DNA of 64,000 nucleotides from Streptomyces sp. NBC_01268 (GCF_036240795.1 NZ_CP108454.1:2108001-2172000); one strand, 5' to 3'. Counted from the stretch's first letter, positions 44,409 to 53,655 are shown. Notes: generated from the sequence alone by a model not told the origin. Program-made: numbers and translations.

Positions 44409-44867
44409 ATGGATGCGGCGCTGATAGCCGTCGTCGGAACCCTGCTGGGCGCGGTGGCGACCCATTGGTTCCAGGGCCGGGCCACCGAGCGGACGGCGGC
44501 CCTGGCCAGGACCGAGCAGTTGCGGCAGGAGCGGATCTCGACCTACAGCGCGTTCGCGGGCGCGGTCGTCGACTACCGGCACAGCCAGAACGACCGCTGG
44601 TTCCGTGCCCGGCTGGAACCGGGCTCGGACGAGGCCGAGGAGTCCCGGCACGCCTCGTACCGGCAGCGGACCGTCGCCCGCCAGGCGCTCTTCCGGGTCC
44701 AGCTGGTCTGCGACGACCCGCGGACCCGCCAACTCGCCGAGTCCGCCTTCGAGGTGACCCACTGCATGCACGAGGCGGCGGACGACGCCGAACGGACCCG
44801 GCGCTCGGAGCAGGCCAAGGAGGCCCTCGCCCTGTTCATCGCCGCGGCCGCCCCCGGGGTGCGCTGA
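44409..44867 (+). CDS. Small membrane-anchored hypothetical protein
   Basis: This 152-residue protein has one N-terminal hydrophobic segment (ALIAVVGTLLGAVATHWF) and a cytosolic helical region rich in Arg and Glu (ARTEQLRQERISTYSAFAGAV). Such proteins are frequent in streptomycetes without known function. ATG 44409 was chosen because it places the hydrophobic segment at the N-terminus; the longer reading has no support. It is divergent from the DUF7873-like gene. Confidence 0.65.
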   Translation: MDAALIAVVGTLLGAVATHWFQGRATERTAALARTEQLRQERISTYSAFAGAVVDYRHSQNDRWFRARLEPGSDEAEESRHASYRQRTVARQALFRVQLVCDDPRTRQLAESAFEVTHCMHEAADDAERTRRSEQAKEALALFIAAAAPGVR

Positions 44868-44937
44868 GCCGCGGGGAGTCCGTTCCCGGAGCGCGCCTGC
44901 GGGCGTCGGCCGGGGCCCGTACGGGTAGGACGACACC

Positions 44938-45597
44938 GTGGATCTCGTCGCCCCCGTCGTGGTCGAACCGCTCAGACGACGCCGCTGCTCGGAGTGCCGT
45001 CAGGGGCCGCTGGAGCGCGTGATCGTCGAGTTCAACGCGATCGTCTGCCTGGACTGCGCCGACCTCGGCCATCTCGTCTTCCTGCGCCGCGGCGACACCG
45101 CGCTCACCCGCCGGGCCCGCGAGGGCAGCGCACTGTGGGCGGTGGTGGTACGGCACAACAGGCGCCGCACCCGGTACGAGCGCCAGGGCCTGCTCGTCGA
45201 GGAGGCGGCGCTGCGGCGCGCGGAGGCCGCCTGCCTCGCGGACTCCGAGGCGCGGGCGCGGCGCCGGGCGAGGGACGCGGAGCGGCGGGCCGGTTCGGAC
45301 GCGGAGGTCACGGCGGCCCTGGAGGCCGAGATCCTGCGCCTCTTCCCGAACTGCCCGGCCGACCGGGCGGCGGAGATAGCCGGGCACGCCTCGGCGAAGG
45401 GCAGCGGACGGGTGGGACGCACGGCCGCCGGCCGGTCCCTGGACCGGGGCGCGGTCACGGCGGCGGTGCGGGCCGCCATACGGCACGTCGACACCGAGTA
45501 CGACTCGTTGCTGATGACCGGGGTCCCCCGTCACCAGGCCCGGACGAGGGTCGCACCCACCATCGAGGCGGTGCTCCGGGCCTGGCGTATCGGCTGA
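44938..45597 (+). CDS. DUF2293-domain protein with N-terminal zinc-ribbon-like motif
   Basis: This 219-residue protein starts at GTG 44938. Two CxxC pairs (CSEC and CLDC) at residues about 17-40 could bind zinc. The C-terminal DUF2293 domain is about 80 residues (LFPNCPADRAAEIAGHASAKGSGRVGRT ... AAIRHVDTEYDSLLMTGVPRHQAR). The arginine-rich middle is likely a helix. The biochemical role is unknown; nucleic-acid binding is plausible from the basic helix. Confidence 0.85.
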   Translation: MDLVAPVVVEPLRRRRCSECRQGPLERVIVEFNAIVCLDCADLGHLVFLRRGDTALTRRAREGSALWAVVVRHNRRRTRYERQGLLVEEAALRRAEAACLADSEARARRRARDAERRAGSDAEVTAALEAEILRLFPNCPADRAAEIAGHASAKGSGRVGRTAAGRSLDRGAVTAAVRAAIRHVDTEYDSLLMTGVPRHQARTRVAPTIEAVLRAWRIG

Positions 45598-45619
45598 GAG
45601 GACGCTTCACGCGTCCCGG

Positions 45620-46375
45620 TCAGCCCTGGTCGGCCGCGCGGCGGGCCCTGCGGTACATCAGCGCGCCGCCGAGGAGCAGTGCGGCGCCGGCCGGGGCGGC
45701 GAAGCCGACCACGTCCGACCCGGTGCTGGCGAGCTGCACCGAGCTCGACTGCGGGGCCGGGGCGGGCGGCTGCTCCTCGGCGCCCGGGGCGGGCGGCACG
45801 TGGCGGACCGGGGTGTGCGGGCGCGGCGGGGGGTGCTCGTCGCAGGGCTGCTCGACCGGGCCGTTGACCGAGGTGTTGCCGATGGCCGGGTTGCCGATGC
45901 CGACGACGTTCAGCGAGTTGCCGCTGAGGTTGACCGGAAGGTCGACGGGGAGCTGCAGGCCGTTGCCGGACAGCACGCCGGGCGAGCCTTCGGCGTGGCC
46001 CTCGGCCGTGGCGCCGCCGCCGTTGGACGAGCCGCCCGAGCGGCCGCCGTTGTCGGAGGATCCGGCGCGCGGGGTGCCCGGCAGGTCCTTGTGGGTGGGC
46101 CCGTGTCCCTCGGAGCCGTGTCCCCGGGACTCCGAGCGGTTGGCACAGCTGTTGCCCGCCGCCGGGTTGAGCAGTCCGACCACGTTGACGGTGTTCCCGC
46201 AGAGGTTGACGGGGACGTGCACGGGCAGCTGAACGGCGTTGCCGGAGCCGACCCCCGGCGAACCGACGGCGGCACCCTGGGCCGCGGAGTCGGCGTGGGC
46301 GGCGCCCGCCGAGAGCGCGAGCGCGCCACCGGTGACCAACAGTGTGGCCAGACCACTTCGGCGAATCTGCCTCAT
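45620..46375 (-). CDS. Long chaplin with sortase sorting signal
   Basis: This 251-residue protein is a hydrophobin-like chaplin that coats aerial hyphae. It has a signal peptide (SGLATLLVTGGALALSAGA), two chaplin domains (GNAVQLPVHVPVNLCGNTVN and GNGLQLPVDLPVNLSGNSLN), a Gly/Ser/Pro linker and a C-terminal LASTG sorting motif followed by a transmembrane helix and RRARR, so sortase anchors it to the wall. The second domain has Ser where the first has the two conserved Cys (NLCGN/NSCAN versus NLSGN/NTSVN). Expression is expected to be developmental. Confidence 0.92.
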   Translation of the reverse strand: MRQIRRSGLATLLVTGGALALSAGAAHADSAAQGAAVGSPGVGSGNAVQLPVHVPVNLCGNTVNVVGLLNPAAGNSCANRSESRGHGSEGHGPTHKDLPGTPRAGSSDNGGRSGGSSNGGGATAEGHAEGSPGVLSGNGLQLPVDLPVNLSGNSLNVVGIGNPAIGNTSVNGPVEQPCDEHPPPRPHTPVRHVPPAPGAEEQPPAPAPQSSSVQLASTGSDVVGFAAPAGAALLLGGALMYRRARRAADQG

Positions 46376-46677
46376 GGCTTCCTGCCTTCCGGATGTTCTT
46401 CACGGGCAGTCGCCCGTACCCGAAATAACGCCATCCGTGAGGTGCGCGGATCCGACCGATGCCGTGTTTCACTCCATCGAGCGAGTGTGACGCGGTGGAT
46501 CATGTCCCGACGTGGGGGTGCGCGGAGCGCCGGCGTGACGCGGAAGGGAGTGAGGTGGACCCGGCCGTCACCACGAGCGACGACAAGAACTCCCGGCGCG
46601 GAAAGGCTAGTTGGTCATTGTCCCACAGCGAGCCGACCGCCGGTCGCCGGGACCGCCGCACCCGGCGGGGCCGGGGC
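46376..46677. other. 302-base gap between chaplin promoter side and unknown gene
   Basis: This holds the chaplin ribosome-binding site (GGCAGGAAGCC) and presumably its promoter. I looked for a BldN-type CGTAAC/CGTTGA pair and found only a loose CGTTAT near 46431. The part nearer 46677 follows the stop of the next gene. No RNA gene or ORF of substance was seen. Confidence 0.4.
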
Positions 46678-47178
46678 TCACGCCCGGGGGGCGCCCTGGT
46701 CGCCCGTGTCGGCCGAACCGGTCGTTCCGCTGTTGTTGCCGATCTGACCGGCGGACCCGATGGTGCCGACCTGGAGGGTGAAGTTGTGGTGGACCCCTCC
46801 GTTGATGGTGTTGGTGGTGATCGTGGTGTGCCGCGGCTGCGGCTCGCCGTCGCCGTCCGCCAACTCGCGGAGGATCCCGCGCAGTTCTCCCGCCGACTCC
46901 GGGTCCGCGAGCAGGCTCCGCCGCATCCTGGCCCGCCACTCGACGCGGGCCTCGGTCCTGGCCTCGTCCGCCGTCCCCTGGTCGCCGGTCCGTTCGGCGC
47001 GCAGCAGGTCGTCGCGGGCCGCTTCGAGCTCCTCGCCGACCGCCTGCTCATCCGCCCCGGAGCGGGCCGCGAAGAACGCGGCGATCCGGGTCCGGGCGCG
47101 CTCCCAGCCGTCGCCCACCATCTGCTGCACCAGGGCGCTCGCGCCCGCCGTCGCCAGTGCCACCAACTCGGCTTCCAC
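46678..47178 (-). CDS. Hypothetical protein with helical N-terminus and Asn/Gly-rich beta tail
   Basis: This 166-residue soluble protein starts at GTG 47178. Residues 1-110 are helical (LVALATAGASALVQQMVGDGWERARTRI), a start seen in many actinobacterial effector-associated proteins. The last 50 residues (TITTNTINGG, VGTIGSAGQIGNNSG) look like short beta-roll turns, resembling stalks found in conflict-system proteins. No catalytic domain is fused. Function unknown; the link to conflict systems is inference from appearance. Confidence 0.6.
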   Translation of the reverse strand: MEAELVALATAGASALVQQMVGDGWERARTRIAAFFAARSGADEQAVGEELEAARDDLLRAERTGDQGTADEARTEARVEWRARMRRSLLADPESAGELRGILRELADGDGEPQPRHTTITTNTINGGVHHNFTLQVGTIGSAGQIGNNSGTTGSADTGDQGAPRA

Positions 47179-47225
47179 CGGGCCCCCTTCGAGTCCGCTT
47201 CGCGTCGTACCAGCCTATCGGTCGA

Positions 47226-48593
47226 TCATCTCCCCAGCAGGGCCGTGACCACGCCGACCGGGTCGGCGTCCGGGGTGCCGCGGGGCCACCAGTCCTCGCG
47301 GTCGGTGTCCGACTCGTACCCGTACCAGAGCCCGTCCCGGCCGAAGCGGAGCTGGAGGGAACGGGTGGAGAGCCGGTTGCGCCAGGGACGGAAGACGGGG
47401 AGGTCGGCGGCGAACAGGGCGGGTCTGGCCCGGTCGAACGGCCCGGCGGGCGGGTCCCAGGGCTCTTCCAGGACGGCGAGGCCGGCCGGTCCGCCCTGCC
47501 GCCAGGCGGCGACGGCCCGGGCCAGGTCGGTCGGGGTGCGGTCGAGGGCGTAGGACAGGTCCCGGTAGAGGGCGCGGGTGGAGGCGGTGAGTCCGGAGCC
47601 GGGGTGCGCGGCGGCCAGCCGAACCGCGTCCTGCCAGGGGGTGAGCGCGGCGACGGGGTCCTGGCCGGTGGTGAGGAAGGCGTGGGCGCGGGCGGCCGCC
47701 TCGCCGGCGAGCAGGTCGAGGGCCAGGGGGTCGGGTGCGTCGGGGTCGGCGGGGAAGACCGCCGGGCGGCCCGGGCGCTCGGGCGCGGGAAGCGGCGGGG
47801 GCAGCGGCGGGAGGGTGTGTCCGGTGAGCGGGGCGAGCGCGGTGCGTGCGGGGACGGCGGGGAGGGCCGGTGCCGTGGCGCCGCGCTCGGCGGCGGAGCG
47901 GGCCGCGTTGCGCCGGGTGAGGTCGGCGAGGAGTTCCTGTTCGCCGCGGCCGCGCATGAGGAAGAGGACGAAGGGGTCCTCGTCGAGGAGGCGCGCGGAC
48001 TGGTAGCAGAGGGCGGCCGCGTGCTTGCAGGGGTAGCCGTCGTCGGGGCAGGAGCAGTCGGGGATCAGGTCGCCGGGGGCGGGCAGCAGTCCGGTGACGG
48101 CCTCCAGGGCGTGCGGGACGTCCTTGTCGAGGAGGGCGGCGATGTGCTCGGGCCGGGCGGCGGCCTCGTCGAGGAACCGCTCCCAGTCGGCGTCGTCGAG
48201 GGTGCGCAGGCGGATCTCGGTGCGGTACGGGCGGGGGCGGCTTCCGTGCACGTAGGCGACGACCCTGCCGGGGGTGACGGTGATCGCGTCGACGTGGCCG
48301 CGCTGGGCGTACGCCTTGCCGCGGGCGAGCCGGGCCTGGTCGAGGGCGGTGTCCTCCAGGGACTCGACCCAGGCGTTGCCCCACCAGGTGGCGGCGAACC
48401 GCCCGTCGGGCGCCGCGCGCGGGGCGAGCTGGGGGAAGGTCCGGCGCCGGTCGTCGTGGCGGGGCAGGGCGGGTCGGGCGGGGGCCGTCCGGGACGGCCG
48501 CGGGCGCCCGGCGCCCGCGCGGGAGCGGTCCGGGAAGCGGGGCTCGTCGACGTGGCGGGACGCGTCCGGGTGACGGGGCTCGTCGGGGGTCAT
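47226..48593 (-). CDS. SWIM zinc-finger protein partnered with SNF2 helicase
   Basis: This 455-residue protein carries a SWIM zinc finger (CSCPDDGYPCKHAAALCY) at about residue 180, a CxCx-CxH fold that binds DNA or protein. The N-terminal 60 residues are basic and proline-rich and the region around WWGNAWVESLE is typical of this SWIM family. The rest is helical with low-complexity proline linkers. The start overlaps the SNF2 helicase stop (ATGA), the conserved arrangement in actinobacteria, which argues for a joint complex acting on DNA or transcription. Confidence 0.88.
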   Translation of the reverse strand: MTPDEPRHPDASRHVDEPRFPDRSRAGAGRPRPSRTAPARPALPRHDDRRRTFPQLAPRAAPDGRFAATWWGNAWVESLEDTALDQARLARGKAYAQRGHVDAITVTPGRVVAYVHGSRPRPYRTEIRLRTLDDADWERFLDEAAARPEHIAALLDKDVPHALEAVTGLLPAPGDLIPDCSCPDDGYPCKHAAALCYQSARLLDEDPFVLFLMRGRGEQELLADLTRRNAARSAAERGATAPALPAVPARTALAPLTGHTLPPLPPPLPAPERPGRPAVFPADPDAPDPLALDLLAGEAAARAHAFLTTGQDPVAALTPWQDAVRLAAAHPGSGLTASTRALYRDLSYALDRTPTDLARAVAAWRQGGPAGLAVLEEPWDPPAGPFDRARPALFAADLPVFRPWRNRLSTRSLQLRFGRDGLWYGYESDTDREDWWPRGTPDADPVGVVTALLGR

Positions 48594-51508
48594 GACGGCC
48601 TCCTCAGGGACACCAGGTCGGCCAGGTCGCGGTCGGTCAGTTCGGTGAGGGCGGCCTCGCCGCTGCCGAGGACGGCGTCGGCAAGGGCCCGCTTGGCGCG
48701 CAGCATCTCCGCGATGCTGTCCTCGACGGTGCCCTCGGCGATCAGGCGGTGCACCTGGACCGGCTGGGTCTGCCCGATGCGGTAGGCGCGGTCGGTGGCC
48801 TGCTCCTCGACGGCCGGGTTCCACCAGCGGTCGTAGTGCACGACGTGGCCGGCCCGGGTGAGGTTGAGCCCCGTGCCGGCGGCCTTGAGGGAGAGCAGGA
48901 AGACGGGGACCTCCCCGGCCTGGAAGCGGTCCACCATCCGCTCCCGCTCGGGGACGGGCGTGCCGCCGTGCAGCAGTTGGGCGTCGACGCCCCGGGAGGC
49001 GAGGTGGTCGGCGAGGAGCCGGGCCATCGACACGTACTGCGTGAAGACGAGGACCGAACCGTCCTCGGCGAGGATCGTGTCGAGGAGCTCGTCGAGGAGG
49101 GCCAGCTTCCCGGAGCGCCCTGCGAGCCGCAGGGCGCCGGCGCCGGCACCGCTCGATCCGCGGTTCCTCGGGGAGCTCTCCTTGAGGTACTGCGCGGGGT
49201 GGTTGCAGATCTGCTTGAGCGAGGTCAGCAGCTTCATGATCAGTCCGCGTCGGGCCATGCCCTCGGCGGCCTCGATCTGCGCCATCGTCTCGCGCACCAC
49301 CGCCTCGTAGAGCGAGGCCTGCTCCCGGGTGAGGGCGACCGGGTGGTCGGACTCGGTCTTGGGCGGCAGCTCGGGGGCGATGCCGGGGTCGGACTTGCGC
49401 CGGCGCAGCAGGAACGGACGGACCAGCCGGGCCAGGCGCTCGACCGCCTCCTCGTTGCCGATCTCCTCGTCGTTCTCCACCGCGCGGGCGTGGCGCGAGC
49501 GGAAGGCCTTGAGGGGGCCGAGGAGACCCGGGGTGGTCCAGTCGAGGAGTGCCCACAGCTCGGAGAGGTTGTTCTCCACGGGGGTGCCGGTGAGGGCGAC
49601 CCGGGCGGGTGAGGGGATCGTGCGGAGCGCCTTGGCCGTCGCCGAGAAGGGGTTCTTGACGTGCTGGGCCTCGTCCGCGACGACCATCCCCCACTCCTGC
49701 TCGGCGAGCTGGGCGGCGCTGGTGCGCAGGGTGCCGTACGTCGTGAGGACGAAGCCGCCGTCGAGCCCGCCGAGGGTGCGGTCGGCGCCGTGGAAGCGGC
49801 GTACGGGGACGCCGGGGGCGAAGCGCCGGATCTCCCGCTGCCAGTTGCCCAGGAGCGAGGCCGGGCAGACGACCAGGGTGGGTGCGGGGCGGGCGCGGCG
49901 CAGATGGAGGGCGATGAGGGTGACGGTCTTGCCGAGGCCCATGTCGTCGGCGAGGCAGCCGCCGAGGCCGAGCGAGGTCATCAGGTCGAGCCAGGCCAGG
50001 CCGCGCAGCTGGTAGTCGCGGAGGGTCGCGTCGAGGCCGGGTGGCGGGGGGACGTCCTCGGGCCCGGCGAGGAGGCGGTCGCGCAGGACCGCGAGGGCGC
50101 CGACGGGCACGGCGGGGACGGTCTCGCCGTCCACCTCCGCGGTGCCGCCGAGGGCGACGGCGAGCGCGTCGACCGGCTCCAGGAGCCCGAGCTCGCGCTT
50201 GCGGGCCTTGCGGACGAGGTCGGGGTCGACGACCACCCACTGGTCCCGCAGCCTGACGACGGGCCGGTGCGCCTCGGCGAGGACGTCCATCTCCCGCTCG
50301 GTGAGGGGGTCGCCGTCGAGGGCGAGCTGCCAGTTGAAGCGGAGCAGCTCCTCGCTGTCGAAGAAGGCGGTGCCGTCGGTGGCGGAGCCCGGTGCGGAGC
50401 GGGCCGGGCGGACGACGGCGGAGGCGCTGAGCGAGCGGGCGAGGTCGCGGGGCCAGTGGACGGCGACACCGGCGTCGGCGAGCCGTGGGGTGGCGGGGCC
50501 GAGGAGCTCGTACAGCTCGTCCTCGGTGATCGGGAGGACGTCGGGCACCTCCCGTTCGAGGAGGCGGCCGAGCGGCGGCCAGACGCGCGCGGCGCGGCGC
50601 ACGGCGAGGACGGCGTCGATCCGGGCGCGGGGGCCGAAATGCTCGTCGCCGTCGCCGGCCCACAGGGCGGCGGCGTCGATGACGAGGGTCGGGTCGGCGA
50701 GGCTGTGCACCTGGAGCAGCACGGCCGCGGCCTGCCGCTCCTCTCCTTCCGCGGACTCCCCCGAGACGTCGAACAGCTCGTACTTCGACAGGTCGAGGCG
50801 GAGCGAGACGCGGACGCCCGCGTCCATGCCGGCGGCGGCCTCGGCGGCCCAGGTGCGCGCGCGGGGCAGGTGGACGGCCTCCCGCGCGGCGAACGGCGCG
50901 CCGACGGCGTGCGGCGCCGCGGGCGTCCGGGGCAGGGTGTCGGCGACCGCGTCGAGGAAGGCGCGCACCAGCGCCTCCGGCTCGGGCAGGCGCAGCGGGC
51001 CGCGGGCCGAGCCGGGCTCCGGCAGCGGGGTGGCGTGGCCCTCGTACGGCATGGCGGCGGCGATCGCCCGCAGGTGGGCGATGTCGTCGGCGTCGAGCGG
51101 TCCGGCCCGCCAGGCGTCGTGGTCGTCGGCCGTGAGTCCGGGCAGCAGCCGGCCCCGGGCGACCAGGTGCAGGGCGTGCAGGGCGGCGGCACCCCAGCAG
51201 GCGGTGGCGGGGTGCGCGGCCGGATGGTGCCGGGCGGCGACCAGCACGGGCAGTGCCTCGGCCACGGACAGGAACAGCGCGGGCACGGTCCGGGACCTGA
51301 CCCCCGCCCCGTGCCGGCGCACGACGGTCAGCTCGCCCCTGGTGGCGGAGGCGGGGGCGCCGTCGGTGCGGGCGGACCCCCGGGCCGTCTCGAACTGCTC
51401 CGGATCGGGCAGCGGGGCGCCCTCGGGCGACCAGAAGGCGACCCGGCCCTCGCGGGGCAGGGCGGCGGGCAGGAAGACGGCGGCATGGCCGAGCGGGGCC
51501 TGGGTCAC
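48590..51508 (-). CDS. SNF2-family DEAD-like helicase/ATPase
   Basis: This 972-residue protein has a large N-terminal domain (about 480 residues, with FDVSGESAEGEERQ) and a C-terminal SNF2 motor: Walker A ADDMGLGKTVTLIAL, DEAQ box VVADEAQHVKN, motif III LTGTPVENNLSELW, and the helicase C-terminal motifs LKAAGTGLNLTRA, WWNPAVEEQATDRAYRIGQ. It likely remodels protein-DNA complexes or translocates on DNA. The GTG at 51508 has AGGAG upstream; a GTG four codons earlier is possible. It is followed by the SWIM gene. Confidence 0.95.
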   Translation of the reverse strand: MTQAPLGHAAVFLPAALPREGRVAFWSPEGAPLPDPEQFETARGSARTDGAPASATRGELTVVRRHGAGVRSRTVPALFLSVAEALPVLVAARHHPAAHPATACWGAAALHALHLVARGRLLPGLTADDHDAWRAGPLDADDIAHLRAIAAAMPYEGHATPLPEPGSARGPLRLPEPEALVRAFLDAVADTLPRTPAAPHAVGAPFAAREAVHLPRARTWAAEAAAGMDAGVRVSLRLDLSKYELFDVSGESAEGEERQAAAVLLQVHSLADPTLVIDAAALWAGDGDEHFGPRARIDAVLAVRRAARVWPPLGRLLEREVPDVLPITEDELYELLGPATPRLADAGVAVHWPRDLARSLSASAVVRPARSAPGSATDGTAFFDSEELLRFNWQLALDGDPLTEREMDVLAEAHRPVVRLRDQWVVVDPDLVRKARKRELGLLEPVDALAVALGGTAEVDGETVPAVPVGALAVLRDRLLAGPEDVPPPPGLDATLRDYQLRGLAWLDLMTSLGLGGCLADDMGLGKTVTLIALHLRRARPAPTLVVCPASLLGNWQREIRRFAPGVPVRRFHGADRTLGGLDGGFVLTTYGTLRTSAAQLAEQEWGMVVADEAQHVKNPFSATAKALRTIPSPARVALTGTPVENNLSELWALLDWTTPGLLGPLKAFRSRHARAVENDEEIGNEEAVERLARLVRPFLLRRRKSDPGIAPELPPKTESDHPVALTREQASLYEAVVRETMAQIEAAEGMARRGLIMKLLTSLKQICNHPAQYLKESSPRNRGSSGAGAGALRLAGRSGKLALLDELLDTILAEDGSVLVFTQYVSMARLLADHLASRGVDAQLLHGGTPVPERERMVDRFQAGEVPVFLLSLKAAGTGLNLTRAGHVVHYDRWWNPAVEEQATDRAYRIGQTQPVQVHRLIAEGTVEDSIAEMLRAKRALADAVLGSGEAALTELTDRDLADLVSLRRPS

Positions 51509-51696
51509 GACGCTCCTCACCTCCTGTTCCGCGACGGATTCACGACTGGATCTCCGACCATACGGGTGGGGTCTGACAACGGGCGTTCCGGCGCATCGCC
51601 CGTACGGCCCAACAGAACATGACGAGCGCGCCCGGAAGGGGCAGGGTGGCCAGGAACACGGTTCCGCCGCCACTCTCCGACAGACGAGGATCCCCC

Positions 51697-52032
51697 ATGT
51701 CCCTTCGCCGGCGTCTCACCATCGCCACCGGGGCGGCTCTGCTCGCCGTCACGGTGACGGGCTGCTCGGGCCTCGGCCGCAGCATGGTCGGCACGCTCTC
51801 TTACGAGACCGGGCGCGAGTTCGTGGTGACGGTGACCAGCCCGTCCGTGAACGGCTGCCACAGGCTGGCGCCGTCGGGCGCGACCAGGATCGAGAACAAC
51901 ACGCTGGTGGACATCCAGCTGTACCGCACCCTGAACTGCCGGGGCGAGAATCCCATCTACGTGGCGACCAACAGCGGCGACGAGATCGCTCCGGGCACTC
52001 TGCCCTGGCGCAGCTACATCGTCATCCACTGA
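51697..52032 (+). CDS. Small lipoprotein
   Basis: This 111-residue protein starts at ATG 51697 with a signal ending in a lipobox (LTIATGAALLAVTVTGCSG). The mature part is short and probably beta-rich (EFVVTVTSPSVNGC, VYVATNS-like), with two more cysteines. Family unknown. A double hairpin follows its stop. Confidence 0.75.
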   Translation: MSLRRRLTIATGAALLAVTVTGCSGLGRSMVGTLSYETGREFVVTVTSPSVNGCHRLAPSGATRIENNTLVDIQLYRTLNCRGENPIYVATNSGDEIAPGTLPWRSYIVIH

Positions 52033-52038
52033 TCCGGG

Positions 52039-52079
52039 CGGGGCGGGCGCGCGCCCGCCCCGGCGCACCTGGGTGCGCC
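52039..52079 (+). terminator. Two consecutive hairpins after the lipoprotein gene
   Basis: A perfect 24-bp palindrome (CGGGGCGGGCGC and its complement, 52039-52062) is immediately followed by GGCGCAC/GTGCGCC with a short loop and a T-rich stretch. It would end the lipoprotein transcript. Confidence 0.65.
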
Positions 52080-52185
52080 TCTGCTCCTCAGGCCCTCCCT
52101 CCTTCCGGAAGTGCTTTCGGATCGCGCGTCGCGGGTGGATGCTGGAAGTGCCCTCGGGGGGTTCCCGTAGGGAGATGTCGGCATC

Positions 52186-52455
52186 ATGCGTACTGGGAGC
52201 GAGCCGGTGACCGCGCGCAGTCCCCTGCGGCTGCGGTTCGTGCTGAGTCTGTGGGGGCTGCTGTGGGCCGCCTTCGGCACCACGGTCTTCTCCCTGCTCG
52301 ACCGGCCCGGATGGGCGGCGGCCTGCGGGGTGCTGTTCCTGGTGACCGCCGTCGACCTGATCATGGTCGTGCGCCATCTTCGGCAGGGCCCGCACTGGCA
52401 GCCGGGCCGGGACGTCCCGCCGTACGAGCCGGACCACGGCAACCCGCGGCGCTGA
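52186..52455 (+). CDS. Small membrane protein, DUF6343-like
   Basis: This 89-residue protein has two transmembrane helices (FVLSLWGLLWAAFGTTVFSLL and AAACGVLFLVTAVDLIMVV) and a short cytosolic tail (RHLRQGPHWQPGRDVPPYEP). Such proteins are conserved in streptomycetes; function is unknown. ATG at 52186 follows GGGAGATG. Confidence 0.75.
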   Translation: MRTGSEPVTARSPLRLRFVLSLWGLLWAAFGTTVFSLLDRPGWAAACGVLFLVTAVDLIMVVRHLRQGPHWQPGRDVPPYEPDHGNPRR

Positions 52456-52479
52456 CGCCCGCCGGCCGCGGAGCGGGAC

Positions 52480-52851
52480 TCAGTCGGCCGCCGCGCCGAA
52501 GCGGGCCGCCTCCAGGTACTCCGGCTTCGGGTCGAGTGCCGCGGCGAGACGGAAGTGGCGCAGGGCCTGGTCGGGGCGCCCGGAGCGCTGGAAGGTGCGG
52601 GCGAGCGCGAAGTGCGCGAACGCGTTGTCCGGCTCGCGCTCCAGGACCAGCTCGAACTCGAGCTCGGCCGGACGCAGTTGGGCGGCGGCGAAGAAGGCGC
52701 GGGCCCGCAGCAGCCGGGCCGCGGTGTTCTCGGGGTGGGCGGCGATCACCGAGTCGAGCAGCTTGACGGCACCACGCGGGTCCCGGGCGGCGAGCAGTTG
52801 CTCGGCGGCGCGGAAGTCGATGACGTGGGTCTCCGGGTTCCTCTCGGCCAC
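52480..52851 (-). CDS. Tetratricopeptide-repeat protein
   Basis: This 123-residue soluble protein starts at GTG 52851 and contains three TPR-like helical hairpins (AAEQLLAARDPRGAVKLLDSV, AARLLRARAFFAAAQLRPAE, AFAHFALARTFQRSGRPDQA). It most likely works as a protein-interaction module. Partner unknown; it is convergent with the small membrane protein gene and upstream of coaE on the same strand. Confidence 0.85.
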   Translation of the reverse strand: MAERNPETHVIDFRAAEQLLAARDPRGAVKLLDSVIAAHPENTAARLLRARAFFAAAQLRPAELEFELVLEREPDNAFAHFALARTFQRSGRPDQALRHFRLAAALDPKPEYLEAARFGAAAD

Positions 52852-53018
52852 AGTGGCGTCCTTTCCTCGCTCCGGCTGTTCAACAAGCGGGCACGGCGGC
52901 CGTATTCCGCGGGAACCGGTGCGTGGACGCCCCCGCGCAGGTCATCTCTACCCATTCCAGGGGCCCTTGCCCACCGGAACGGCCCCTGGCATTCCCCGGA
53001 GGCCCGCCCGTCGCTTCC

Positions 53019-53624
53019 CTACGCGTGCCCGGCGGCACGCTCCTGGAGCGTCTCCCAGACCTTGCGCACCTGGGGCTCCAGCGCCTCCAGTGGACCGTCG
53101 TTGTCGATGACGAGGTCGGCCACGGCCCGCCGTTGCGCGCGGGTGGCCTGCGCCGCCATCCGCGCCTCGGCCTCGGGTGCGGTCATGCCGCGCAGCCCTA
53201 CGAGCCGGTCGAGCTGGGTCTGGGGGGCGGCGTCCACGACGACGACCAGGTCGTACAGGGGCGCGAGGCCGTTCTCGGTGAGCAGCGGGACGTCGTGGAC
53301 GACGACGTCGCCGGCGGTGGCCCTGCTCTCCAGTTCGGCCGAGCGGGCGCCGACCAGCGGATGCACGATCGCGTTGAGGGCGGCCAGGCGCTCGGGGTCG
53401 TTGAAGACGATGGAGCCCAGCCGGGGCCGGTCGAGGGTCCCCTCCGGGGTGAGGATCCCGGGGCCGAACTCCGCCACGACGGCGGCGAGCCCGGGCGTGC
53501 CGGGCTCCACGACCTCCCGGGCGATCCGGTCGGCGTCGATCAGCACCGCTCCGTACGAGACGAGAAGCCGCGACACTTCGCTCTTGCCGGCGCCGATGCC
53601 GCCAGTCAGGCCCACTTTCAGCAT
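53019..53624 (-). CDS. coaE: Dephospho-CoA kinase
   Basis: CoaE (201 residues) phosphorylates dephospho-CoA, the last step of coenzyme A synthesis. It has the P-loop [18 protein letters not shown] at the N-terminus, [10 protein letters not shown], the conserved HPLVG region, and HDVPLLTEN. Many actinobacterial homologues carry a fused GrpB-like UPF0157 domain; this one is a stand-alone kinase. The start ATG 53624 fits the family. It is about 30 bases downstream of the PAC2 gene. Confidence 0.95.
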   Translation of the reverse strand: MLKVGLTGGIGAGKSEVSRLLVSYGAVLIDADRIAREVVEPGTPGLAAVVAEFGPGILTPEGTLDRPRLGSIVFNDPERLAALNAIVHPLVGARSAELESRATAGDVVVHDVPLLTENGLAPLYDLVVVVDAAPQTQLDRLVGLRGMTAPEAEARMAAQATRAQRRAVADLVIDNDGPLEALEPQVRKVWETLQERAAGHA

Positions 53625-53655
53625 GAGCGGCAGCTTAGATGCCACGGTCCCGCCG

